A stretch of 64,000 nucleotides of DNA from an uncultured Desulfovibrio sp. (GTDB lineage: Bacteria; Desulfobacterota; Desulfovibrionia; Desulfovibrionales; Desulfovibrionaceae). The stretch is from the NCBI GenBank assembly GCA_900547595.1, contig URHE01000002.1:1-64000 (forward strand), given 5' to 3'. Positions 46,101 to 54,150 of this stretch are shown here, in pieces; within the stretch, counting starts at the first letter, position 1, and every line of letters begins with the position of its first letter. The position numbers and the translations under genes were made by a program. The notes beneath the pieces were generated by a model. It ran no database searches. It was not told the DNA's origin and saw nothing but the letters and a program-made list of their open reading frames with translations.

Positions 46101-46366
46101 GCCTCAATCTCACCTCCGCGGACTATGTCATCCACTATGACCCCTGGTGGAATCCGGCGGTGGAAAGCCAGGCGACAGACCGCACCCATCGCATCGGCCA
46201 GACGCGGCAGGTCTTTTCCTACAAGCTCATCTGCCAGAACACGGTGGAGGAAAAGATCCTCAAACTTCAGGAGGCCAAGCGCGGCGTGGCCGAGGCCATC
46301 ATTCCCGGACAGGATACCTGGAAATCCCTGACGCGCGAAGACCTGGAAATGCTTTTTGATGTGTAG
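43127..46366 (+). CDS. SNF2-family DNA helicase/translocase with SWIM zinc finger
   Basis: A 1079-residue Swi2/Snf2 ATPase. A SWIM finger lies at C80-x-C82-x7-C90-x-H92 in the N-terminal part. Residues 120-600 are a family-specific region. The helicase core starts near 620: motif I [14 protein letters not shown] (about 642), motif II [10 protein letters not shown], motif III [11 protein letters not shown], and motifs V-VI [20 protein letters not shown] and DRTHRIGQ. Such proteins translocate on DNA and remodel protein-DNA complexes; bacterial members resemble RapA/HepA and act in transcription recycling or repair. GAGGGGAAG precedes the ATG. It is a single gene, closed by a 13-bp hairpin shared with tpx. 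Confidence 0.93.
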   Translation: [1079 protein letters not shown]

Positions 46367-46443
46367 CCGCCCGCCGGCATTCCGGCGCGCCCGCCTGTGC
46401 GGCTGCGGACACACGCAGTCTCAGCCCTCTGGACAGCGCAGAA

Positions 46444-46473
46444 AAGGCGTGCCGGACCTTTCCGGCACGCCTT
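46444..46473. terminator. 13-bp hairpin between convergent SNF2 and tpx genes
   Basis: AAGGCGTGCCGGA (46444-46456) pairs perfectly with 46461-46473 around CCTT. On the minus strand it is followed by TTTTC. It lies between the two stop codons and can serve both genes. Confidence 0.7.
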
Positions 46474-46506
46474 CAACTTAAAGAAAGGAAGGACGAAATT
46501 TCAGGC

Positions 46507-47010
46507 TCAGGCAAGCGCCTTCACGGCGGCAAGCACGGCGGCATAGTCCGGCTCGCTGGTCATTTCCGGCACCAGCTGGCTGTAGGCCAGGGTCCCGTCA
46601 GGGGCCACCACAAAGACGGCGCGCGCAAGCAGCCGCAGTTCCTCAATAAGCACGCCATAGGCGCGGCCAAAGCCGCCGTCCCTGTAATCCGAAAGCGTTT
46701 CCACGGCGTCGGCGTTGGCGGCGCCGCACCAGCGGGCCTGGGCAAAGGGCAGGTCGCGGCTCACGGCCACGATGCGCACCTTGTCGGACAGTTTGGCCGC
46801 CTCGGCGTTGAAGCGGCGCATTTCCAGATCGCACACCGGAGTGTCCAGCGAAGGCACGCAGGCCAGGACCAGAACCTTGCCGGCAAAATCCTTGAGGCCA
46901 CGCGCACTCAGGTCATTGGCAACAAGGGTAAACTCCGGGGCCGGGGCCCCGACCCTGGGCAATTCTCCGACCAGATGGAGGGGGTTGCCCTGAAACGTCA
47001 CGGTATTCAT
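46507..47010 (-). CDS. tpx: Thiol peroxidase, atypical 2-Cys peroxiredoxin
   Basis: A 167-residue peroxiredoxin that reduces hydrogen peroxide and organic peroxides with thioredoxin. The peroxidatic cysteine is in PSLDTPVCDLEMRRF and the resolving cysteine in FAQARWCGAAN, the Tpx spacing. The N-terminal VTFQGNPLHLVGELP is typical. GAGG precedes the start at 47010, and an A/T-rich region upstream probably holds its promoter. In an anaerobe it would protect against oxygen exposure. Confidence 0.95.
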   Translation of the reverse strand: MNTVTFQGNPLHLVGELPRVGAPAPEFTLVANDLSARGLKDFAGKVLVLACVPSLDTPVCDLEMRRFNAEAAKLSDKVRIVAVSRDLPFAQARWCGAANADAVETLSDYRDGGFGRAYGVLIEELRLLARAVFVVAPDGTLAYSQLVPEMTSEPDYAAVLAAVKALA

Positions 47011-47130
47011 AGGGTTTCCTCAATCATACTTAAAGTTTTTCTTGAAGTTTAAAAATACGCCATCAGCGGCGTTGTTGCACGCTGCCCCAGCCGGCGGCGC
47101 ATGTCAAGAGCGTTTCCGACGCCGCCATGC

Positions 47131-48000
47131 TCACGCCCAGACAAGCGCGCACCATTCGCCATCAATCACGCGCCGGGCACGGGGCAGCCCCTGCTCCTGA
47201 TAGGCGGCTTCCACCGCGTCGGCCTGACGCTCCAGCAGACCTGAGAGCACGAGGCAGCCGTCCGCTGTCCTCGCGGCAACGATCTGGGCGGCCATCTCCA
47301 TCAGGGGGCGGGCGAGGATGTTCGCCAGCACCAGATCAAAACACCGGCCGCCCGTCTGCTCCATGCTGCCTTCGGCAACTTCGAATACCGCGGCAGCCGT
47401 ATTGTTGAGCTCCCGGTTTTCCCGGGCGTTGGCAACAGCCAGCGGATCGATATCCAGGCCCAGACCGCTGAGGCCGCTTTTGGCGCAGGCGATCCCCAGA
47501 ACGCCGGAGCCGGTGCCGAGATCGAGAAAATGCCGGCCAGGCCGCACGCGACCGCTCTCCAGCAATTCGCTCAACACGCGCAGGCACAGGGCCGTGGTGG
47601 CGTGATGGCCGGTGCCGAAGGCGCTCTTGGGTTCGATGATGACCGGCGTATGGCCTGCGGAGGCATGGTCCTCCGCCAGCCACGGAGGCAGAACGACAAA
47701 GCGCGCCCCGCATACGACCGGCGTAAAGAACTGCCGCCATGCCGCCAGCCAGTCCTGCCGCTCCACGCGCTCCAGCGTGGCGCCGGCCTGGGGCGCCGTG
47801 GCCCGGAGCCGGTCCCGCAAACGGCGCAGATGGTCTTCAGATTCACAATGGATGGTAAACCGGGTTTCCCCACCTGAAAGCCCCTCCTCCTCCCAGCCGA
47901 ATGCGGCATGCAGGGCAAGGAGACCGCTCACGCGGTCGAAATCCTCCTCTTCCGCCACGATCCTCAGCCGGAACAGAGCGGACGCGCCGGCATCGTCCAT
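47131..48000 (-). CDS. prmA: Ribosomal protein L11 methyltransferase
   Basis: A 289-residue SAM enzyme that trimethylates ribosomal protein L11. The N-terminal substrate-binding domain runs to about residue 100. The catalytic domain has FGTGHHATTALCL, motif I DLGTGSGVLGIACAK, an acidic residue in GLDIDPLAV, and the NILARPLMEMA motif (NxL) typical of PrmA. The start at 48000 has GGGAGGA upstream. Divergent from the methyltransferase-YcaO operon, 138 bases away. Confidence 0.93.
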   Translation of the reverse strand: MDDAGASALFRLRIVAEEEDFDRVSGLLALHAAFGWEEEGLSGGETRFTIHCESEDHLRRLRDRLRATAPQAGATLERVERQDWLAAWRQFFTPVVCGARFVVLPPWLAEDHASAGHTPVIIEPKSAFGTGHHATTALCLRVLSELLESGRVRPGRHFLDLGTGSGVLGIACAKSGLSGLGLDIDPLAVANARENRELNNTAAAVFEVAEGSMEQTGGRCFDLVLANILARPLMEMAAQIVAARTADGCLVLSGLLERQADAVEAAYQEQGLPRARRVIDGEWCALVWA

Positions 48001-48138
48001 GCTTTTTCCTCCCGATCCTTTTTTGGCAGGATGCGTTTTTGCGGCGCCAATGGCAAGGCATTGATTTACGCCCCGAGCCGCTGTAGGCTCCTGCGCGGAT
48101 GTCGCCCCCTGCGGGCACAAAAACGCAAAGGAATCCCC

Positions 48139-48900
48139 ATGCCCTGCGCCCCCGATGCCGATGGCCCCGCGGTCGCTTCCCTCCGCGGCACCTCGGAACT
48201 TGATCGCCTGCTGACGGAAATCCGTACCAGGTTTGACGCTGATTTTGAACCGCTTCAGGTGGATGACGGGACGCTGGATGTGCTCACCGTGCGTGACATG
48301 CCCCGTCACCTGGACGCCCTGCTGCGCCGCGGCGCCATTACCGATCCCCTGCGTGACCTGCCGCTCTGGGCCAAGGTCTGGCCCGGTTCCTTTGTTCTTG
48401 GCCGCTTTCTCCGCACGCAGGAACCGAAGGGCAAGCGCCTGCTGGAGATCGGCGCCGGGTGCGCCATTTGCAGCATGGTGGCCGCCCGTTACGGCTTCGC
48501 GCACATTGTGGCGAGCGACAATGTGCCCGAGGCGCTTTCCTTTGCCCGGGCAAATGTGCTACGCAACCATCTGGAGGACCGCATCGAGGTGCGCCATCTG
48601 GATGTCACCACGCCGGGGAGGGATACGCGCTTTCCCGAGGGATTTGACATCATCGCCGCGTCAGAGCTGCTCTACCTCGACGATCTGCACCGGCCACTGC
48701 TGAAGTTTCTCGACCGTCATCTTGCCCCCGGAGGAAAGGCCCTGTTCTGCACCGACCTTGCGCGCGCCAAGCCGCGTTTCGCCAAACTGGCGGCAAAGTC
48801 CTTCGCGGTGCAGGAAGGCAATATCGGCGTCAAAAGCCGCGATGCCGAGGGGGCCGAGCAGCGCCGCATCTACAGCATCTGCATCCTGGAGCGGCCATGA
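48139..48900 (+). CDS. SAM-dependent methyltransferase, lysine/nicotinamide methyltransferase-like
   Basis: A 253-residue Rossmann methyltransferase. Motif I is LLEIGAGCAICSMVAARYG, followed by ASDNVPEALSFARANV and IIAASELLYLDDLHRPLL. PLWAKVWPGSFVLGRFL upstream is the conserved block of the METTL21/EEF1A-lysine-type family, so a protein lysine target is possible. AAAGGA precedes the ATG. Its stop overlaps the YcaO gene start as ATGA, so the two are translated together. Confidence 0.85.
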   Translation: MPCAPDADGPAVASLRGTSELDRLLTEIRTRFDADFEPLQVDDGTLDVLTVRDMPRHLDALLRRGAITDPLRDLPLWAKVWPGSFVLGRFLRTQEPKGKRLLEIGAGCAICSMVAARYGFAHIVASDNVPEALSFARANVLRNHLEDRIEVRHLDVTTPGRDTRFPEGFDIIAASELLYLDDLHRPLLKFLDRHLAPGGKALFCTDLARAKPRFAKLAAKSFAVQEGNIGVKSRDAEGAEQRRIYSICILERP

Positions 48901-50660
48901 CGCCGGGCATCGTTCTCGCTTCATGCCCCAAGGGCTATACGAAAGACCTGGACAAGGCCGTCAGTCCCTCCGTCACGGTGGCGCGCGTGCGCGCGCGCCT
49001 TGCGACAGCCGGACTTGACGTGGTTTCCGGCACGCGCCGCGTGGATGTGGGCAGGCTCGGCATTCCGGTCTATCTCGGCATGTGCGGCAGCGATGCGCGG
49101 GCGGTCATGCCCGCGCGCAAACAGATGGGAAAGGGGTCCTCCGAAGAGCAGGCCCAAGCCTCGGCATTCATGGAAGTCATGGAGCGTTTTGCCTTTTTCA
49201 GCTTCTGGGAACGGCAGGGAAGCGGCTTTACCGGCACCTGGAACGAGGCGGAAGCGCGCTTTGGCAAAGACCTGCTGCCCCTGGAAGCCATCCTGCGTTC
49301 CGTTGACGATCCCGCCATGCCCCTTGCGGACGCCCGGCGCCTCATGAATCTCGCGCGCTGGCGGTTCCACCCGGCGACCCACCTGCGCAGCGGCCGCATT
49401 GTCTGGCTCCCGCTGGACTGGTTCCGGCTGCTGGGCGAATTCAATGGCTCCTCCGCCGGCAACAGCGTGGAGGAATCCCTGCTTCAGGGGCTGAGCGAGC
49501 TTGTGGAACGCCACGTCTGCTGCCGCGCGGACAGGGAGCGCCCCACCCTGCCCACCATTGCGCCCGGGAGTTGCCGGGACGAGGTCCTGCGCGGCCTGCT
49601 TGACGCGTTTGACCGCGAGGGCATCCACCTCGTCCTCAAGGATATTTCATCCGGCATGCCGCTCCCCACCGTGGCCGCCCTGGCCTGGGACCCGGCCACC
49701 TTCCCCGAACGCTCGGAAATCGTCTTTACCGCCGGCACCGCCTCCTCGCCGGCCAAGGCGGCCATCCGCGCCGTCACCGAAGTCGCCCAGCTGGGCGGAG
49801 ATTTCTGCACCGGAGCCTGCTATGAAGCCTCGGGCCTGCCCAAGTTCACGGAACTCGCGCAGGCCCGGTGGCTGCTGGAAGGCCCGGTCATCCCCCTGCA
49901 CAGCCTGCCCTCGGTGGAGGCGGACGACATCCGCGACGAACTTCTTGCCGCCATCGAGGGTCTGGCCCCGCTGGAAGTCTATGCGGTGGAAACCACCCAC
50001 CCGGACCTCGGTATCCCGGCACATTATACCATTGTGCCCGGCCTCCAGTTCCGGGAACGGGACAGGAATCAGAGTCTCGGCCTTTTCGTGGGGCGCAGGC
50101 TCGCGGAAACCTGTGACGAGAACACTGCCGGGCGGGGACTTGCCGCGCTGGCGGAAGTATGCCCCGGGGCGCACTTTCTGCCGTTTTTTCAAGGCATGCT
50201 GGCCTTGCGCCGCAATGCCCCCGAACAGGCCCTCGAATGCTTTCTCACCGCCCTGCCGCTCCAGCCCGATGCGGACGCCGCCGGGCTTGCCGCCTTCTAC
50301 GCGGGCCATGCGGAAACCCTGCGCGGCCGCTGGGCCGAGGCCGTGCCCCTGCTTGAGCAGGCTGTCCGGCTCTGCCCGGAAATGAAGGAATACGGCAACC
50401 TGCTCGGCGTCTCCTTCTACAAGACCGGGCAGTACGCGAAAGCCGCCGCCGCCTTTGAGGCGGTGCTCCGGCTGGACAAGGGGTCCGCCATGGATCGCGC
50501 CAACCTCGGCGTCTGTCACAAGTTCCTCGGCGATCAGGCCAAGGGCCGCCGGGAACTGCGGACCGCGCTGGAGCTCGATCCCTCTCTGGACTTCGCGCGC
50601 GCGCATCTGGCGGAACTGGAAGAAAGCGCCATCACCGGAGAGCAGGATGCCCTTTCATGA
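48897..50660 (+). CDS. YcaO-domain protein with C-terminal TPR repeats
   Basis: A 587-residue protein. Residues about 55-390 are a YcaO domain: SSEEQAQASAFMEVMERFAF and NSVEESLLQGLSELVERHV carry the glutamates of the ATP/Mg site. YcaO enzymes activate backbone amides with ATP to make azolines or thioamides, or serve other roles as in RimO-linked modification. Residues about 410-570 hold TPR-like repeats (HAETLRGRWAEAVPLLEQAV, LGVSFYKTGQYAKAAAAFEA), a protein-binding platform. No precursor peptide or azoline dehydrogenase is visible nearby. It overlaps the methyltransferase by four bases and folC by 14. Confidence 0.88.
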   Translation: MTPGIVLASCPKGYTKDLDKAVSPSVTVARVRARLATAGLDVVSGTRRVDVGRLGIPVYLGMCGSDARAVMPARKQMGKGSSEEQAQASAFMEVMERFAFFSFWERQGSGFTGTWNEAEARFGKDLLPLEAILRSVDDPAMPLADARRLMNLARWRFHPATHLRSGRIVWLPLDWFRLLGEFNGSSAGNSVEESLLQGLSELVERHVCCRADRERPTLPTIAPGSCRDEVLRGLLDAFDREGIHLVLKDISSGMPLPTVAALAWDPATFPERSEIVFTAGTASSPAKAAIRAVTEVAQLGGDFCTGACYEASGLPKFTELAQARWLLEGPVIPLHSLPSVEADDIRDELLAAIEGLAPLEVYAVETTHPDLGIPAHYTIVPGLQFRERDRNQSLGLFVGRRLAETCDENTAGRGLAALAEVCPGAHFLPFFQGMLALRRNAPEQALECFLTALPLQPDADAAGLAAFYAGHAETLRGRWAEAVPLLEQAVRLCPEMKEYGNLLGVSFYKTGQYAKAAAAFEAVLRLDKGSAMDRANLGVCHKFLGDQAKGRRELRTALELDPSLDFARAHLAELEESAITGEQDALS

Positions 50661-51963
50661 TTTTCAGGGCATCCAGCGCCACCTGGACGCTCTGGGCATG
50701 TTCCATATGGACCTCGGCCTTGACCGCATGCGGCGGGCATTGGCGGCCCTTGACCTGGAGCGCCCTCCCTTCGTGGTCGCCCAGGTGCTCGGCACCAACG
50801 GCAAGGGATCGACAGCCGCCTTTCTGGCGGAACTCTGCGCGGCCCACGGTTGCCGCGCTGGCCTCTATACTTCGCCGCATTTTGTCTCCCCCCAAGAGCG
50901 CATCCGCGTCAACGGACGTCCCCTCGCCGGGGAGGTGTGGCCGGACCTGGCCAACAGCGTCATGGCGGCGGCTTCCGGCGACAGCCTCACCTATTTTGAA
51001 TTTCTCACGCTCCTTGCGCTTCTGGCATTTCGGGAGGCGCGCGTGGATGTGACCATCATGGAGGCGGGGCTTGGCGGCCGCAGCGATGCCACCACGGCCG
51101 TGACGGCCGATCTGCTGTGCTACACGCCCATTGCCATGGATCACGCGGCCGTGCTCGGTCCCACTCTGGCGGATATTGCCCGTGACAAGGCGGCAGCCAT
51201 CCGCGGCAGGGCGCCTGTCTGCATGGCTCCCCAGTTCCCCGCGGCGCGGGAGGCCCTTGTTGCGGCGGCCCGGATGCAGGGGGCGGTTCTCGTACCCGCC
51301 GCCCCCCTGCCGGAAGAATGGCTGCCGCGTCTCGGCCTGGCCGGTGAGCACCAGCTGCGCAATGCGGGTCTTGCCCTGGCGGCATGGCAACGTCTGGCGC
51401 CCCTGCTCGGCAGGCGCGCTGATGATGCCCGCGCCCAGGCGCTGGGACTGGCGAACGCCTTTCTGCCCGGCAGGCTCCAGTTTGTGCCGGCCGCAGCCGG
51501 GCATCCCGCTCTTCTGCTCGACGGCGCCCATAATCCGCACGGCATGCAGGCGCTTCTGCGGGCGCTCTTTCCCCCCGACCGGACGCCATGCCGCCCGTTG
51601 CCCGTGCCCCGGGCCATCATCTTTTCCTGCCTTGCGGACAAGGACTGGCACAGCTCGGCAGCCATGCTCGCGCACCGCTTTCCCCACACACCGGCTTTCA
51701 TTCCCGGGCTGAAGAATCCGCGTGCCGCTGATCCCCACGACGCCGCCGCGTTCTGGAACGCCCGGTCGCCGGGCACGGCCCGGGCCCTGACCGGCCCGCA
51801 TGCGCTGGAACAGGCGCTGGACGCGGTGGCCGGAGCCTGCGGCGCGGACGGCGGCGTGACCCTCATGACCGGCTCCCTCTATCTGCTCGCAGAATTTTTT
51901 GCGCTCCATCCCCGGCTTTTGGAACCCCCCTTTTCACATTCCGCAACGGAGAACCTGCCATGA
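50647..51963 (+). CDS. folC: Folylpolyglutamate synthase / dihydrofolate synthase
   Basis: A 438-residue Mur-ligase-family enzyme that adds glutamate to dihydropteroate or folates. The ATP loop is VLGTNGKGSTAAFL, followed by GLYTSPHFVSPQERIRVNG and TIMEAGLGGRSDATTAV, and the C-terminal ligase domain contains LLLDGAHNPHGMQAL. All are diagnostic of FolC. It overlaps the YcaO gene by 14 bases and the M18 peptidase gene by four (ATGA), so it is part of the four-gene operon. Confidence 0.94.
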   Translation: MPFHDFQGIQRHLDALGMFHMDLGLDRMRRALAALDLERPPFVVAQVLGTNGKGSTAAFLAELCAAHGCRAGLYTSPHFVSPQERIRVNGRPLAGEVWPDLANSVMAAASGDSLTYFEFLTLLALLAFREARVDVTIMEAGLGGRSDATTAVTADLLCYTPIAMDHAAVLGPTLADIARDKAAAIRGRAPVCMAPQFPAAREALVAAARMQGAVLVPAAPLPEEWLPRLGLAGEHQLRNAGLALAAWQRLAPLLGRRADDARAQALGLANAFLPGRLQFVPAAAGHPALLLDGAHNPHGMQALLRALFPPDRTPCRPLPVPRAIIFSCLADKDWHSSAAMLAHRFPHTPAFIPGLKNPRAADPHDAAAFWNARSPGTARALTGPHALEQALDAVAGACGADGGVTLMTGSLYLLAEFFALHPRLLEPPFSHSATENLP

Positions 51964-53354
51964 AACGTGAACTTGCCTATCATGCACCCGATGCCTGGGA
52001 ACACTATGCAACCGCCCGCAAGGACATCCAGGCGCTCGCCGGGCGGTACCTCGACTTTCTCAGCTGCTGCAAGACCGAGCGGGAAACCATCGCCTATGCG
52101 CAGGAACGCCTCGCGGAAGCGGGCTTTGGTGAAGACTTCGGCGCAACGCATGTCATGCGGCCATTGCGGGGCAAGGCGCTCTTCGCGGCGCGGCGCGGAA
52201 TCCGGCCACTGGACGACGGCCTTGCCCTCATTGCCGCCCATGCGGACAGCCCGCGCCTGGACTTCAAGCAGCATCCGCTGGTGGAACAGCCGGGCGTTGT
52301 CCAGGCCAAGACGCACTACTACGGCGGCATCCGCAAATATCAGTGGCTTGCGCGCCCGCTGGCGCTTCATGGCGTCATCATCCGTGAAAACGGAGAACGC
52401 GTGGACGTGAGCATCGGCGAAAAACCGGGAGAACCTGTCTTTTGCATCGCCGATCTTCTGCCGCACCTGGCCCAGAAACAGGCCGGCCAGAAGCTCAGTG
52501 AGGCATTTGAAGCCGAAAAGCTGAACGTCATTCTCAGCCATGCGCCGGACACCCCGGGCCGCGGCCATTCCCGTCAATCCCGGGGAGACGAGGCAAAGGA
52601 CGGAGACCTCAAGGCGGCGCTGCTCCGCCTGCTGCACAAAAAATATGCCATCAGCGAGGAAGACCTCATCACCGCCGAGCTTCAGGCCGTGCCCGCCGGG
52701 GCCGCGCGTTTTGTGGGTTTTGACAGGGCGCTTCTCGGCGGCTATGGCCAGGACGACAGGATATGCGTCTTTGCCGCGCTGGAGGCCCTGCTGCGCGCCG
52801 ATGCCGGAGCTTCCCGGTCCCTCGCGGTGATGTTCTGGGATAAGGAGGAAATCGGCTCCGATGGCGCCACGGGCGCGGCCTCCCGCTTTTTCCAGTACTG
52901 CGTGGAAGACCTGGCGGCAGCCTGGGCCCCTGGCGTCCCGGCCTCGCATGTGCTTCTGAACAGCCGCGCCCTTTCCGCCGATGTGCAGGCGGCTCTGGAC
53001 CCGGATTTTCAGGATGTGCATGAAAAGCAGAACGCCGCCCTCATCGGGCATGGGCCCTGCTTTTCCAAATTTACGGGTTCCCGGGGAAAATATGGCGCCA
53101 GTGAAGCGGACGCGGAGTTCTTCGCTGAGCTGCGCGGCATTTTCAACGCGCGCGGCATTCCCTGGCAGGCTGCCGAACTCGGCAAGGTGGACCTTGGCGG
53201 CGGGGGGACAGTGGCCCTCTTTCTCGCGGCCTATGGCATGCAGGTCATCGATCTGGGCCCCGCCCTGCTCTCCATGCACAGCCCCTTTGAGCTGGCAAGC
53301 GCCGCCGACTTGTACGCCACCGTGGAGGCATATCGCGCCTTTTTTGAATCCTGA
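51960..53354 (+). CDS. M18 family aminopeptidase
   Basis: A 464-residue metallo-aminopeptidase, close to the normal family length. Zinc-binding features are present: AAHADSPRLDFK (first histidine), the aspartate in GYGQDDRICVFAAL, MFWDKEEIGSDGATGAAS with the catalytic glutamate pair, and the late SMHSPFELASAADLY histidine. It releases N-terminal, often acidic, residues from peptides in the cytosol. The start overlaps folC as ATGA. Confidence 0.93.
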   Translation: MKRELAYHAPDAWEHYATARKDIQALAGRYLDFLSCCKTERETIAYAQERLAEAGFGEDFGATHVMRPLRGKALFAARRGIRPLDDGLALIAAHADSPRLDFKQHPLVEQPGVVQAKTHYYGGIRKYQWLARPLALHGVIIRENGERVDVSIGEKPGEPVFCIADLLPHLAQKQAGQKLSEAFEAEKLNVILSHAPDTPGRGHSRQSRGDEAKDGDLKAALLRLLHKKYAISEEDLITAELQAVPAGAARFVGFDRALLGGYGQDDRICVFAALEALLRADAGASRSLAVMFWDKEEIGSDGATGAASRFFQYCVEDLAAAWAPGVPASHVLLNSRALSADVQAALDPDFQDVHEKQNAALIGHGPCFSKFTGSRGKYGASEADAEFFAELRGIFNARGIPWQAAELGKVDLGGGGTVALFLAAYGMQVIDLGPALLSMHSPFELASAADLYATVEAYRAFFES

Positions 53355-53395
53355 TCCACCGGACGGTCGCCGCGAAGGCGGAAAAATGCGGATGC

Positions 53396-53450
53396 GGGAA
53401 CGCGCATGCCGCATTGCCGTTGCAACGGCCCTGTGAGGCTGCGCGTTCCC
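53396..53450. terminator. Nested hairpin between convergent genes
   Basis: GGGAACGCGCA (53396-53406) pairs with TGCGCGTTCCC (53440-53450). Inside lies the 14-base palindrome GCCGTTGCAACGGC (53416-53429). It falls between the M18 gene end and the convergent membrane-protein gene and probably blocks read-through both ways. Confidence 0.5.
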
Positions 53451-53465
53451 CGCCCGCGCCCTGGT

Positions 53466-54026
53466 TCAGCGTTGTCCGCGCGGGCGCCATCCACCGGCGC
53501 GCGCCGCCGGAGTTCCCCGCGACGCGCCCAGACGACGCGCCAGATGGGCCGGTTCATCGGACACTTCTGTATCCGCCCGCAAATGGGCATGCAGGCTGCC
53601 CATGAGCGAACCGAGGTCATCATGCCGTTCCTGATGGCCAAAACCGCTCAAAAACCAGCGGCTGCGGCCATGGAGCACCCGATGCGCGGTGTGCAGGCTG
53701 CGCTCGCGCATACTGAGTTCCATGCGCCATGTCCCCGTGGGTGTATGCAGCAGGAGAGCGCCGGGCGTTGCCTCGATGCAGTAGCCGGGGGGAGAATCCG
53801 CCAGGCGCAGCAGGTCCTCCACCCCGGCCCGCATCAGGGCCATATGCTCGGCTGCCGGAACCTGCTTCCGTTCCTCCTCAAGCTGACGTTCGCCGGTGCG
53901 GATACGCGCAAGGAATTTCCGCCGGTCATCGTCCAGAGTCCGCAGCCCGTGCCGCATGAGCCGAAAGCAGAAAATCAGGGCCGCAAACATGACGGCCCCG
54001 GCGGCCACCCAGCCGAAGAGGCTCAT
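53466..54026 (-). CDS. Single-span membrane protein of unknown function
   Basis: A 186-residue protein. Residues 5-22 form one membrane helix (WVAAGAVMFAALIFCF), followed by a charged helical segment (DDDRRKFLARIRTGERQLEEERKQ) likely to be coiled-coil. A soluble domain of unknown type and an Arg/Ala-rich tail complete it. AGGAG precedes the start at 54026. No homologous family is evident to me. It is a lone gene between the M18 peptidase and the aconitase operon. Confidence 0.65.
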   Translation of the reverse strand: MSLFGWVAAGAVMFAALIFCFRLMRHGLRTLDDDRRKFLARIRTGERQLEEERKQVPAAEHMALMRAGVEDLLRLADSPPGYCIEATPGALLLHTPTGTWRMELSMRERSLHTAHRVLHGRSRWFLSGFGHQERHDDLGSLMGSLHAHLRADTEVSDEPAHLARRLGASRGTPAARAGGWRPRGQR

Positions 54027-54121
54027 TTTCCATCTCCTGCCCCGCAGCACAGCCTGGCGGACCATTTGTGAACATGGCCCGCGCAAAGCGGTTTTAACGG
54101 CTCTGTTCCCTCGGGCATTTT

Positions 54122-54150
54122 GCTTTGGATACTTTCATTACCAAACCGCT
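54122..54150 (-). repeat. Hairpin repeat abutting the aconitase stop codon (divergent third copy)
   Basis: Directly after the TAG stop the minus strand reads AGCGGTTTGGTAATGAAAG and then TATCCAAAGC, which folds back imperfectly. The AGCG start, the central AATGAAA and the position against a TAG stop resemble the copies at 15421 and 29997, though overall similarity is low. Confidence 0.4.
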
